A DNA stretch of 64,000 nt from Brassica napus (taxonomy: Eukaryota > Streptophyta > Magnoliopsida > Brassicales > Brassicaceae). The stretch lies in the NCBI RefSeq assembly GCF_020379485.1, contig NW_026016706.1, positions 28,501 through 92,500 on the forward strand, read 5' to 3'. Below the pieces are notes generated by a model, which did not search any database, was not told where the DNA came from, and saw only the letters and a program-made list of their open reading frames with translations. The stretch's first letter is position 1, and each line of letters starts with the position of its first letter. Made by a program: the position numbers and the translations under genes. This document shows, one piece after another, positions 19,382-32,113 of this stretch.

Positions 19382-22120
19382 TTACATCGGACAAGTTTTC
19401 GCATTATGACCACTCTGTCTACATCGAGAACATGTGTGCTCTTTCCTAGGACGTTTGTTTGATAGTGCAATTTCTAAAGCAGATTTCATCCTATTTTTCT
19501 TCGGTCTGCCTGGTGGTTGACGTACAGTCGGGGGCAAGAAGCGTTGGTTAGCCACGAGTTCTGGAACAGGTTGCGCTGAATCAACCGGCATGACCGATTC
19601 AGCGTATGCGCTAACCAAATAATTGCTGGTATAGTAAGGACTGCACATGGATATACGAGAAACATTCCTGTACTCCGCCGCTGCGATTGCGTGTACACAT
19701 GGTAATTTCTCGAGTTCGAAACGGCGACATGTGCACTTTCGCTCTACCAAATTAACAACATGCAAAGACTCGCCGGAAGATCCATATTTAACTTCAGTGT
19801 GATGATCATCAATCCTCTGTACCGCCAAATCTCTGGCGGCAGTTACACGACCCTATTAAAAAATATATAATTAATGTGAAACGACTGACTTAGTACACCT
19901 TAAGGGCTGACTTAAGAGCTGTAAAGACTGACTTATGAATTTAAAGGCTGGCATCACACCACGAGTAAGCGTGGTTCGCTGCGATATGGCATCCTCTCTT
20001 CGTTCAGCAAACCATCTGGTCATCATAACCCGTATCGATTCAAATATCCGAACAATGCTAAGACCTCTAGCATTCGACAATGCTCTGTTCATTGATTTCG
20101 CTATGTTCGTAGTCATCAAATTGTACCTCTCGCCCGGGAAATGAACACGCGTCCACAGTCGGACATCAGCCCTTTGGAGGTAGCCGTGGAGTACTGGATT
20201 AATCGCTTCAATCTCCTCGAAAATCTGAGTAAAGTCAGACATCCTAAAACATCTCGCCGCTTTCTTCACTAGACGAAATGCATCTTTTCCTTTGTACCGT
20301 CCCAGTATATTCTTATATAGATGGTACGTGCAAATTCCACGAGAAGCAAGCGGATACACATTTGTAATTGCTTTCCCAATCGAGTTACGCCTATCCGAGA
20401 TTATCGCAAGACCCTCGTCGTCAGGAATCAAAAGTTTTAGTTGCGTAAAAAACCAATGCCAGGAATCATCATTTTCAGTGTCAACCACTGCGAAGGCTAT
20501 TGGAAAAATCTGAAAGTTACCATCCTGAGCTAGTGCTGTGAGAAGCGTCCCTTTGTATCTACCATTAAGAAACGTACCGTCGAAAACAAAAACTTTGCGC
20601 ATGAAAGGAAACCCATTTACGCTCGCACCAAACGCAAGAAACACATACATGAATTTTCCATTCTCATCGATTTGAAGACGCGCAAATGTACTCGGATTTT
20701 CCCTTATTATCATGTATAAGTAAGAAGGCAAGCGTTCAAACCCACTCTCAGGTGTTCCCTGAACGATTTCCCTTGCAAATTTCAGCGTCCGGTAAGATTT
20801 CCAATATTCCATCTGTTCACATGAAAAACGATACACATAACTCAGCCACATCATACAATTAAGTCAGTCACAACATAAAACTAATTCAACACTATTTTAA
20901 TATAACTCGGCCGCATTGTGTAAATATATCAGCCGCTACGAAACACATATTACTCAGCTGTTTCGTAAACATAACTCAGTTGCACCAAAGTAATTACCTT
21001 TACACCAAACTGCTTAGTGATAGCTATTCCAACACTCGTAGGGCGAACGGCCGGACCAACGTCGCCGAGAAAGTTCTTGTACAACTCTCCTAAAATATCT
21101 GGTGTTGCATTTCGACATCGATTAGAACGCTCAGTTGTAGAACATGTATGATTCGATTCGTAAATACAAACATAGAACGCCGGGGATTCCCCTTTGGTAG
21201 AAGCACGAACCTTCCAGATACATCCATCAAACCAACACTTAACAATGAATAATGTTCGGGTTTGGTATGTCTACATCATAATCAAATCGATCCTTCACTG
21301 TAAGAAGTTTCAGTCGTCTCTCCAAATCGGCTTTACTCTCGTATCGTTGCCCTACCGCAAGATTTAACGACGACATCTCCAACCTTAGAAGAACCTCCTC
21401 ACTCTCTTTAGACCCGCTCATCGAGAAGTTCTGATATATCTTCTTGGGAGGTATCGTTGGTGACTCTTCGTCTTCTAAAGGAGACTCACCGTATGAGCTG
21501 AAGTTATCATCTTCAGATGACGCACCGTCCGAGTCGTCGAACATATCAAATCGGCTATCAAATTCATCGTCTTCTTCCTTTTCTTGGCCTGTTTCATCTT
21601 CTCCGCCTACGTTCTGATTTTCTCCTTCCACAATACTAGAGCAATCAATCTCATTGTCCTCTTCTTCCTTCTCCGAACTGCAACCATCGTAACTCCCACT
21701 GTAATTATCGTCTCTGGACTCAACTTCTGACGCTTCTACTTCTGAGCTAAAACTGAAGTTTGTTTTAGTCTTCTCTCTTGCTCTGTCGTCCTTGTTCTCC
21801 GTAATCTCAACACAAAGACGTAGTTGTTCGATTTTCTTTAGGGCTACAAAACCTTGCAACTGCCGAGTATTGGACACATACACTGGTGGAGTGTCGTGCG
21901 CCATTGTTTTCAATGATTTATTCGAGAACATGTAGCTTAGCTGAATATGATCATTCATTTCATTCAATCCGTAATCATCGAGAACATACTTTGCGAAAGC
22001 TTCATGTGTAGAGTTCTCATCTAAATGGAGAACTCTACACCCTCTACTATCAGCTTTGAATACATATTTGTTTTTCTTAATCCAGTTACCGGAAACAATA
22101 ATAACCAGATCCATAACCAA
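19382..22120 (-). pseudogene. MULE (Mutator-like) transposase gene, probably inactive
   Basis: Minus-strand gene with at least three exons. Exon 1 (22120 to 20998) has an acidic Asp/Glu/Ser-rich N-terminal half and then a MuDR-type DNA-binding zinc finger (WFDGCIWKVRAS...YESNHTCS). A 1-nt shift near 21240 separates the two. The intron 20813-20997 has GT-AG ends and itself carries TCAGCC motifs. Exon 2 (from 20812) has the MULE DDE domain: Asp in FVFDGTFL, Asp in ISDRRNSIG and the CTYHLYKN C2H2 motif. MTTNIAKSMNRAL has Lys where relatives usually have Glu. Exon 3 (19852-19382) has a SWIM finger (CTCRRFELEKLPCVHA) and a CCHC knuckle (CSRCRQSGHNAKTC). The exon 2 end is uncertain (~19960). Confidence 0.85.
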
Positions 22121-23071
22121 CTGAGATAGATGAAGAAGAGAAATAACGGGTATGAAAGGGGAGGAGAGGAATATGAACAGGCTGATTAAAACCTAGTTTT
22201 GAAGTTCTTTCGTTACTGATGACATGGCAAATCTGAATTGATGACATGGCAGCTGACATGGAAATTCGGTTTTTCAGCCACCAAAATAATATATAACTCA
22301 GACACCCTAAGTCAGTCCACATGTAGTAAGTAAGTCTGCCGAAACGTGGATACTAGTTCAGTAATTAATCTTTTTCGATAACACAGCTGTAAATAGGATG
22401 AAATACAATAAGCCAACCATATCGTTTAACAATTCAGCCGTAAAACAATATTATTTTAGTAATTAATCTTTCGCTAATAACTCAACCACAATACAGATGA
22501 GTTTCATGTTAAACCATCCAGTTTCGGCTGATTTAAGATAACCCAGCCGTCAAACATCCCATAACCCAGCCATTCGGTGTTCATTAACTCAGCCGTGGGT
22601 ATATAACTGAGTCGTGTCTTTACTACGACTCAACCAAATTTTCCAGAAATCAATCCATCGTTGATTAAGTCAGCCGTAACGCCAGTACGTAAGTCAGCCG
22701 TTGTCCAATAACTCAACTAGATTCATATAACTCAACCCTTACGCGTGGTTTACTTATTGTCTTAAATCAGCCTTTTTTACTAAGTCAACTATTTTATTAT
22801 AAGTCAGCCGAAACTTATACATATACCAGCCGTAACGAAAGACGTATTCTTTTACGGCTGACTTAATGAAAACAAGGAAGCATATTCCTATGTGTCGCCG
22901 GATTTTTGCTTACGTGGCGTTAAAAAGTAATGGCATTCTCGTAAATACGTTTTTTTCTCATAACGTGGATAAAGGGCACGCTTGGCATTTAAAAAATGGC
23001 AGTAATAAAAAAAAGATTTGTATGGTTCTGGTCATAAGTCCTAAAATATATAATATCTGAGTCAACTTCCC
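22121..23071. repeat. MULE promoter side and putative terminal region
   Basis: No gene. Upstream of the transposase the TCAGCC motif recurs about a dozen times between 22,276 and 22,860. Distal to it lies a motif-free block (22,865-23,060) with CTCATAACGTGGATAAAGGG at 22957 and the palindrome-like CATTTAAAAAATGG. A partial copy of that block occurs at 12478. Together these suggest the element terminus is near 23,050, where chromovirus LTR sequence starts abruptly. Confidence 0.5.
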
Positions 23072-23434
23072 TTATTGTAGCCTATTGTGCAACTTGTGAA
23101 CTTATGCGATACTAGTGTGTGATCTATCTATTAGGATGATGAATGATGTATGAACCTTGGTTATTATCTATGAAATATCTATTTGGCCCAGTTGATGCTG
23201 GATTGTTTAAGTGTGAATGTTGGAACCTCAAAACTCTGAAAAAGACTTAGAATTATTTAACACTTGAACTTGAATATGAAAGATGGAACTGGTTGCATTG
23301 TTTTGGTGAGGCTGCGGTCTGGTTGGATTGGGGAATCCAGGATCAGGTCTTACAAGTGAAAGATGGAACTGGTTGCATTGTTTTGGTGAGGCCGCGGTGT
23401 GGTTGGATTGGGGAATCCAGGATCGGGTCATACA
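23072..23434 (+). repeat. Truncated chromovirus LTR (3' part)
   Basis: Corresponds to the last ~363 bp of the full LTRs at 23438-25224 and 43334-45109, starting at TTATTGTAGCC. It abuts MULE-side DNA on the left and runs into the next LTR after AAT. Confidence 0.85.
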
Positions 23435-23437
23435 AAT

Positions 23438-25224
23438 TGTCATGTCCCCGATCCTAGATAGGATCGCCCGGACGGGCCATGGTGCGGGGAGACGCACCAG
23501 TCAGGTCATTGGACCTTGAGACAAGCGTATCATGGCCCTGAATGAAGGTTAAGGGCATCAGTCAGCTGAGACTTAACCAGGATACGATGGAAACAAGGGT
23601 AAAGGAGTTGAGTGAGTGTTTAGGCAGCTGGACGAGTGTTGGTTTGAGTTCAATCAGCTCGGTTCAGCTGGTATTCAGTTCACCATGATCTATTCAGCTC
23701 ACAGGAGCTAGTGGACTAGCTCACTCAGCTGGGAACAGCTGGAGGTCAGCTCAATCCAGTGGGACGGTGCGTTCTGGTTCGGATCAGTGTGGACGAGTCC
23801 GGGACGGTTACTGGGCGAGCCGATGGTCCGGGTGCAGGACGGTTCGACCAAATTTGTCTTAAGCTCGGGACAGGGAGTGGGCAAGCTTCCAGAGTGTAAG
23901 CTAATGCTCAGTGATCGATTTGTCAAAGGAAGAAAAGGGGAGAAACCGCCAATGGGCGGTTATGGGACGGTAATGGGACGGTTATGGGAAGAAGGGATGT
24001 GATTTTTGGTAACTGTTCGCCCAGGCGGTTGGGGACAGTTTAAGTCGTCCTCTCTCTCTCATTTCTGCCATTCTGGTCGATTTTTACTCACTTTCACACA
24101 GAGAGAAACACAGAGAAAATTCAAGAGAGAAAGAGAGACACAAACCTTGGATTGGCCGTTTTGATCCATGAGATTGTTCTTGAGTGTTCCTGGTGTGTTT
24201 GGGCGTGTGATCAAAAGGATGGATTTGAGGCAGAAAGACAACGAGAAGGCAAAGGAGAAAGAGAAGGAAGTCGCCCCTGGAGACCGAACTCCTAAGGTGA
24301 GAGGTGTGGCCAAGAGTAACCGGACAAGGCCGCAGATGATGGCCGTGTGAGTCTGGCCGGTTTGGATCGATTCGCCACTCCTTACTCTGACTTCTTCTAC
24401 TCTGTTTTCTTCATATATGTTGTGCTATGGATTGTTTTATGATATTACAGGGAAGGATCCATCGATCTTAAGGCCTTGGCCTCATCAAATCCCCATGAAA
24501 GTCCCTTGTTCTTGTGTGGGCTGTTCATGGCCGAGATCACTATGATCTGAGCCGGTTCTGTGGAATCTGATTATGGGAATATTTTTCTTCTGAATTGTCA
24601 TGAGTTTTCATGAATTTTATTTGGTATTTGGATCTCTTTTTAAAGGGGTCAGACTTGACATTTTTGATGATTGTTCTTGACTAGATTGGATCCGACCATG
24701 CAATGTGAATTGATTCTTGTTTTGTAATGTAACCTTGTGATTGTGTGTTTGTTTGTGTTGGATCCAGGACCAGAGATGGACCGTGGTAAGGTAAAATCAC
24801 CATGAGGACCGCGGCCATGGGAAGATGTGTGGTGATTGGGTTGATTCTGAAAATTGTGTAATTATTGTAGCCTATTGTGCAACTTGTGAACTTATGCGAT
24901 TCTAGTGTGTGATCTATCTATTAGGATGATGAATGATGTATGAACCTTGGTTATTATCCATGAAATATCTATTTGCCCTAGTTGATGCTGGATTGTTTAA
25001 GTCTGAATGTTGGAACCTCAAAACTCTGAAAAAGACTTAGAATTATTTAACACTTGAACTTGAATATGAAAGATGGAACTGGTTGCATTGTTTTGGTGAC
25101 GCCGCGGTCTGGTTGGATTGGGGAATCAAGGATCGGGTCTTACAAGTGAAAGATGGAACTGGTTGCATTGTTTTGGTGAGGCCGCGGTGTGGTTGGATTG
25201 GGGAATCCAGGATCGGGTCTTACA
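23438..25224 (+). repeat. Chromovirus LTR, full-length, tandem stack A
   Basis: Begins TGTCATGTCCCCGATCC and ends GGGTCTTACA. It lies head-to-tail between two other copies with only 3 bases between (AAT before, AGT after) and no internal region. Near its 3' end an ~80-bp segment starting GAAAGATGGAACTGG is duplicated, each copy ending TTACAAGT-like. Confidence 0.85.
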
Positions 25225-25227
25225 AGT

Positions 25228-25863
25228 TGTCATGTCCCCGATCCTAGATAGGATCGCCCAGATGAGCCATGGTGCGGGGAGACGCACCAGTCAGGTCATT
25301 GGACCTTGAGACAAGCGTATCATGGCCCTGAATGAAGGTTAAGGGCATCAGTCAGCTGAGACTTAACCAGGATACGATGGAAACAAGGGTAAAGGAGTTG
25401 AGTGAGTGTTTAGGCAGCTGGACGAGTGTTGGTTTGAGTTCAATCAGCTCGGTTCAGCTGGTATTCAGTTCACCATGATCTGTTCAGCTCACAGGAGCTG
25501 GTGGACAAGCTCACTCATCTTAAACAGCTGGAGGTCAGCTCAATCCAGTGGGACGGTGCGTTCTGGTTCGGATCAGTGTGGACGAGTCCGGGACGGTTAC
25601 TGGGCGAGCCGATGGTCCGGGTGCAGGACGGTTCGACCAAATTGGTCTTAAGCTCGGGACAGGGAGTGGGCAAGCTTCCAGAGTGTGAGCTAAGGCTCAG
25701 TGATCGATTTGTCAAAGGAAGAAAAGGGGAGAAACCGCCAATGGGCGGTTATGGGACGGTTATGGGACGGTTTTGGGAAGAAGGGATGTGATTTTTGGTA
25801 ACTGTTCGCCCAGGCGGTTGGGGACAGTTTAAGTCGTCCTCTCTCTCTCATTTCTGCCATTCT
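25228..25863 (+). repeat. Chromovirus LTR (5' part), truncated by satellite
   Basis: Starts TGTCATGTCCCCGATCC and follows the family until CATTTCTGCCATTCTG, where the satellite begins. Other copies continue GTCGATTTTTACTCAC. Confidence 0.85.
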
Positions 25864-28800
25864 GTCCGTGTGTGTCCGTCAGCACATCATGACGTCTGTG
25901 GCTGTCCATCAGTACACATATCAGCACGTTAGTCCTTGGACTCAGCACGCTGACCCTTCTCGTGGACTTTTCGGGTGATTTTGGCCCACGTGGGCTGTCT
26001 GTTCAGTACACACAGGAAGTCCGTGGGTGTCTGCCAGCACACACAAGATGTCTGTGGCTGTCCCTGTGTGTCCGTGTGTGTATGTCAGCACACACAGGAC
26101 GTCCATGGATTTCCATCAGTATACATATCAGCACGTTTGTCCTTGGACTCAGCACGCTGACCCTTCCCGTGGACTGTTCGGGTGATTTTGGCCAACGTGG
26201 GCTGTCTTTTCAGTACACACAGGCACACAGGACATCCGTGGCTGTCCATGTGTATCCGTAAGCACAAACAGGACGTCTGTGGCTGTCCTTATGTACACAT
26301 ATTAGCATGCTGGTCCTTGGACTCAGCACGCTGGCCCTTCCTGTGGACTGTTTGGGTGATTTTGGCCCACGTGGGCTGTCGGTTCAGTACACACAGGACA
26401 TCTGTGGGTGTCCGCCAGCACACACAGGACGTCTGTGGCTGTCTGTGTGTGTCCGTCAGCACACACACGACGTCCGTGGCGGCCCATCAGTACACATATC
26501 AGCACGCTGGTCCTTGGACTCAGCACGCTGGCCCTTCCCGTGGACTGTTTGGGTGATTTTGGCCCATGTGGGCTGTCTGTTCAGTACACACAGGACGTCC
26601 GTGGGTATCTTTCATCACACACAGGACGTCCGTGGGTGTCCATCAGCACACACAGCACGTCCGTAGCTTTCCGTCAGCACACAGGACGTCTGTGGCTGTC
26701 CATCAGTACACATATCAGCATGCTGGTCCTTGGACTCAGCACGCTGGCCTTTCCCGTGGACTGTTCGGGTGATTTTGGCCCACGTGGGCTATCTGTTCAG
26801 TACACACAGGACATCTGTGGGTGTCCGTCAGCACACACAGGACGTCCGTGTGTGTCCGTCAGCACGGACAGGACGTCCGTGTCTGTCCGTGTGTGTCTGT
26901 CAGCACACCCAGGACGTCTGTGGCTGTTCATCAGTAAACATATCAGCACGTTGGTCCTTGGACTCAGCACGCTGGCCCTTCCCGTGGACTGTTCGTGTTA
27001 TTGTGGCCCACGTGGGCTGTCTGTTCAGTACCCACAGCACGTCCGTGGGTGTCTGTCAGCACACACGGGACGTCCGTGGCTGTCCCTGTGTGTCCGTAAG
27101 CACACACAGGACGTCCGTGGCTGTCCATCTGTACACATATCAGCATGCTGGTCCTTGGACTCAGCCCACTGGCCCTTCCCGTGGACTGTTTGGGTGATTT
27201 TGGCCCACATGGGCTGTCTGTTCAGTACACACAGGACATCTGTGGGTGTCCGCCAGCACACACAGGACGTCCATGGCTGTCCGTGTGTGTCCGTGTGTGT
27301 CCGTGTGTGTCCGTCAGCACACACACGACGTCCGTGGCTGTCCATCAGTACACATATCAGCACGCTGGTCCTTGGACTCAGCACGCTGGCCCTTCCCGTG
27401 GACTGTTCGGGTGATTTTGGCCCACCTGGGCTGTCTTTTCAGTACACACAGGACGTCCATGGGTATCTTTCATCACACACACAGGACGTCCGTGGGTGTC
27501 CGTCAGCACACACAGCACGTCCGTAGCTGTCCGTCAGCACACACAAAACGTCCGTGACTGTCCATCAATACACATATCAGCACGCTGGTCCTTGGACTCA
27601 GCATGCTGGTCCTTCCCTGGACTGTTCGGGTGATTTTGGCCCACGTTGGCTGTCTGTTCAGTACACACATGACGTCAGTGCGCGTCCGTCACCACACACA
27701 GGACGTCTGTGGGTGTCCGTCAGCACACACAGGACGTCCATTGCTATCCGTGTATGTCCGTGGGTGTCTGTCAGCACACACAGGACGTCCGTGGGTGTCC
27801 GTCAGAACACTCAGGACGTCTGTGGCTGTCCGTGTGTGTCTGTGTGTGTCCATCAACACACACAGGACGTCTGTGGCTGTTCATCAGTACAGATATCAGC
27901 ACGTTGGTCCTTGGACTCAGCACGCTGACCCTTCCCGTGGACTGTTCGGGTGATTTTGGCCCACTTGGGCTGTCTGTTCAGTACACACAGGACGTCCGTC
28001 GGTGTCCGTCAGCACACACAGGACGTCCGTGGGTGCCCGTCAGCATGCACTGGAGGTCTGTGGCTGTCCGTGTCTGTCCGTGTGTGTCCGTCAGCACACC
28101 CAGGACTTCCGTGGCTGTTCATCAGTACACATATCGGCACGTTGGTCCTTGGACTCAGCACACTGACCCTTCCCGTGGACTGTTCGGGTTATTGTGGCCC
28201 ACGTGGGCTGTCTGTTCAGTACCCACAGCATGTCCGTGGGTGTCTGTCAGCACACACAGGACGTCCGTGGCTGTCCCTGTGTGTCCGTAAGCACACACAG
28301 GACGTCCGTGGCTGTCCATCTGTACACATATCAGCATGCTGGTCCTTGGACTCAGCACACTGGCCCTTCCCGTGGACTGTTTGGGTGATTTTGGCTCACA
28401 TGGGCTGTCTGTTCAGTACACACAGGACATCTGTGGGTGTCCGCCAGCACACACAGGACGTCCATGGCTGTCCGTGTGTGTCCGTGTGTGTCCGTCAGCA
28501 CACACACGACGTCCGTGGCTGTCCATCAGTACACATATCAGCACGCTGGTCCTTGGACTCAGCACGCTGGCCCTTCCCGTGGACTGTTCGGGTGATTTTG
28601 GCCCACCTGGGCTGTCTGTTCAGTACACACAGGACGTCCATGGGTATCTTTCATCACACACACAGGACGTCCGTGGGTGTCCGTCAGCACACACAGAACG
28701 TCTGTAGCTGTCCGTCAGCACACACAAGACGTCCGTGACTGTCCATCAATACACATATCAGCACGCTGGTCCTTGGACTCAGCACGCTGGTCCTTGGACT

Positions 28801-30631
28801 CAGCACGCTGGCCCTTCCCTGGACTGTTCGGGTCATTTTGGCCCACGTTGGCTGTCTGTTCAGTACACACAGGACGTCAGTGCGCGTTCGTCACCACACA
28901 CAGGACGTCTGTGGGTGTCCGTCAGCACACACAGGACGTCCATTGTTATCCGTGTATGTCTGTGGGTGTCTGTCAGCACACACAGGACGTCCGTGGGTGT
29001 CCGTCAGCACACTCAGGACGTCTGTGGCTGTCCGTGTGTGTCTGTGTGTGTCCATCAACACACACAGGACGTCTGTGGCTGTTCATCAGTACACATATCA
29101 GCACGTTGGTCCTTGGACTCAGCATGCTGACCCTTCCCGTGGACTGTTCGGGTGATTTTGGCCCACGTGGGCTGTCTGTTCAGTACACACAGGACGTCCG
29201 TGGGTGTCCGTCAGCACACACAGGACGTCTGTGGCTGTCCGTATATGTTCGTCTCTGTCCGTGTGTGTCCGTCAGCACACACAGGACATCTGTGGCTGTC
29301 CATCAGTACACATATCAGCACGCTGGTCCTTGTACTCAGGACGCTGGCCCTTCCCGTGGACTGTTCGGGTGATTTTGGCCCACGTGGGCTGTCTGTTCAG
29401 TACACACAGGACGCCGTGGGTGTCCGTCAGCACACACAGGACGTCCGTGGGTGTCCGTCAGCACGCACTGGAGGTCTGTGGCTGTCCGTGTCTGTCCGTG
29501 TGTGTCCGTCAGCACACCCAGGACGTCTGTCGCTGTTCATCAGTACACATATCAGCACGTTGGTCCTTGGACTCAGCACGCAGACCCTTCCCGTGGACTG
29601 TTCGGGTGATTTTGGCCCACGTGGGCTGTCTGTTCAGTTCATATAGAACGTCTGTGGGTGTCTGTCAGCACACACACAGGACGTCCGTGGCTGTCCCTGT
29701 GTGTCCGTAAGCACACACAGGACGGCCGTGGCTGTCCATCTGTACACATATCAGCATGCTGGTCCTTGGACTCAGCACGCTGGCCCTTCCCGTGGACTGT
29801 TTGGGTGATTTTGGCCCACATGGGCTGTCTGTTCAGTACACACAGGACATTTGTGGGTGTCCGCCAGCACACACAGGACATCCGTGGCTGTCTGTGTGTG
29901 TCCGTGTGTGTCCGTCAGCACACACACGACGTCCGTGGCTGTCCATCAGTACACATATCAGCACGCTGGTCCTTGGACTCCGCACGCTGGCCTTTCCCGT
30001 GGACTGTTCGGGTGATTTTGGCCCACCTGGGCTGTCTGTTCAGTACACACAGGACGTCCGTGGGTATCTTTCATCACACACACAGGACGTCCGTGGGTGT
30101 CCGTCAGCACACACAGCACGTCAGTAGCTGTCCGTCAGCACACACAGGACGTCCGTGGCTGTCCAGCAATACACATATCAGCACGCTGGTCCTTGGACTC
30201 AGGACGCTGGCACTTCCCTGGACTGTTCGGGTGATTTTGGCCCACGTGGGCTGTCTGTTCAGTACACACAGGACGTCAGTGCGCGTCCGTCAGCACACAC
30301 AGGACGTCCATTGCTGTCCGTGTATGTCCGTGGGTGTCTGTCAGCACACACAGGACGTCCGTGCATGTCCGTCAGCACACTCAGGACGTATGTGGCTGTC
30401 CATCAGTACACATATCAGCACGTTGGTCCTTGGACTCAGCACGCTGACCCTTCTCGTGGACTGTTCGGGTGATTTCGGCCCACGTGGGCTGTCTTTTCAG
30501 TACACATAGGACGTCTGTGGGTGTCCGCCAGCACACACAGGACGTCCGTGGCTGTCCGTGTGTGTCCGTGTATCTCCGTCAGCACACAAAGGACGTCTGT
30601 GGCTGTCCATCAGTACACATATCAGCACATT
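25864..30631 (+). repeat. GC-rich tandem satellite, block 1
   Basis: Higher-order tandem repeat. Each unit (about 165-230 bp; core word GGGTGATTTTGGCCC at ~25974, 26189, 26355, 26551, 26768 and so on) has a conserved ~110-bp core running from CATCAGTACACATATCAGCA through GTCCTTGGACTCAGCACGCT and CCCGTGGACTGTTCGGGTGA to GGCCCACGTGGGCTGTCTGT. A variable number of ~31-36-bp subrepeats of the GTCCGTCAGCACACACAGGA type follows. Two ACGT palindromes recur: GCCCACGTGGGC once per unit and GGACGTCC several times. Stop codons are sparse, so repetitive ORFs up to 372 codons appear in overlapping frames. Some blocks (around 26,990-27,560 and 28,190-28,740) are near-identical higher-order copies. Confidence 0.92.
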
Positions 30632-31626
30632 TGATAGACCGCGGTCCACGGATCAGCACATGGAGACGAACCAGCCTGGAGATCAGAACGTTCTGAAGAT
30701 TTCAACTGAGGTTCATGTTTTTCACCATACTGACCAGACTGACCGGACACTGTACTGGGCTGACCCACATGCATCCGGATGGGAGCCTTGGCTGGAACCA
30801 TGGCCAGATGACCAATTTGACCGTACCAGATTTTGTATCCACCATACTGTTTTCCATTTCATGAAGAACAGTCTAGACGGAATCGCATTCGGACGCACCA
30901 ATCCTGAGATAGGTCATCGCTACTCAATTATGGACTGTAAAGTACGTACTGCCCGCGCGACCGAATTGGAAACTTCTTCAAAACTCATGACCAGACGATC
31001 GAATCCCTCGTACTGAATCTCGGCTTACCCGACCTCTTTTGCATTCTAAGAAGAATGGTCATGGCAGATTTCAATTTGATCGAATGGATTTCAAGTTAGG
31101 CCGTGCAACTTCATTTCCGGCTAGTTTGGACTGTCCTGATCGCGTTCTGGGCCCTGTCCGCGGGACATGCTGAAGGTTCATTGAATCTGGACAGTGGAAT
31201 TTGAAGGGTTCACTTGCAGTCAATGTTAATTTTTCGTGCTTGACCAGATCTGGTCAATTTTATCATTTTCTATGTTTAGATTTCCCACATTTTTCTTTAA
31301 GTCTTTTGACTAGAACTTCTATATAATGTAACCATCAGATCTGAATAAGATAATTTCGTTTTGCTTTCATTCTTTTGAGTTTTTACTCTCATTGTTCTTT
31401 GTTTAGAACACTTCTTAGTTTCTTGGTGAGGTTATCTCCAAGTTTCGATCCTTCTTTTGTTGGACCGGTGCGTCACATCCGGCAACGATCGAAGTCTGGT
31501 AGTATCTTTCGGCTATTCCGCAACCCTTAGTGTCACCGTTCATACCATCAGTTCTCAATCCTCTCGGATCTGAGTTCATATAAACCTTACCGAAAGAGTG
31601 ATCCTTATTTTGGTTCTATCAACATT
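30627..31626. mobile_element. Solo LTR (30632-31621) with ACATT target duplication
   Basis: A 990-bp insertion in a satellite unit: TGATAGACCGCGG ... TTTTGGTTCTATCA, with 7-bp terminal inverted repeats TGATAGA/TCTATCA and perfect duplication ACATT at 30627-30631 and 31622-31626. Removing it restores the satellite word CAGCACATTGGTCC. A TATA-like CTATATAATG near 31320 fits an LTR promoter in plus orientation. No partner LTR or interior is present. The superfamily cannot be assigned with confidence; Ty3/gypsy is a guess from the 5-bp duplication and length. Confidence 0.88.
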
Positions 31627-32113
31627 GGTCCTTGGACTTAGCACAATGACCCTTCCCGTGGACTGTTCGGGTGATTTTGTCCCACGTGGGCTGTCTTTTC
31701 AGTACACACAAGACGTCCGTGGGTGGCCCCCAGAACACACAGGATGTCCGTCGCTGTCCGTGTGTGTCTGTGTGTGTCCGTCAGCCCACACAGGACGATC
31801 GTGGCTGTAAATCAGTACACATATCAGCACGCTGGTCCTTGGAATCAGCACGCCGGCCCTTGGACTCAGCATGCCGGCCCTTCCCGTGGACTGTTCGGTG
31901 ATTTTGGCCCACGTGGGCTGTCTGTTCAGTACACACAAGACGTCTGTGGGTGTCCGTCAGCACACATAGGACGTCTGTGTGTGTCCGTCAGCACACACAT
32001 GACTTCTGTGGCTGTCTATCAGTACATATATCAGCACGTTGGTCCTTGGACTCAGCACGATGACCCTTCTCGTGGACTGTTCGGGTGATTTTGGCCCACG
32101 TGGGCTGTCTGTT
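31627..32113 (+). repeat. Tandem satellite, block 2
   Basis: Continuation of the array between the solo LTR and the CACTA element; about 2.5 units, with two or three short core duplications (GGACTCAGCAYGCYGG). Confidence 0.9.
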
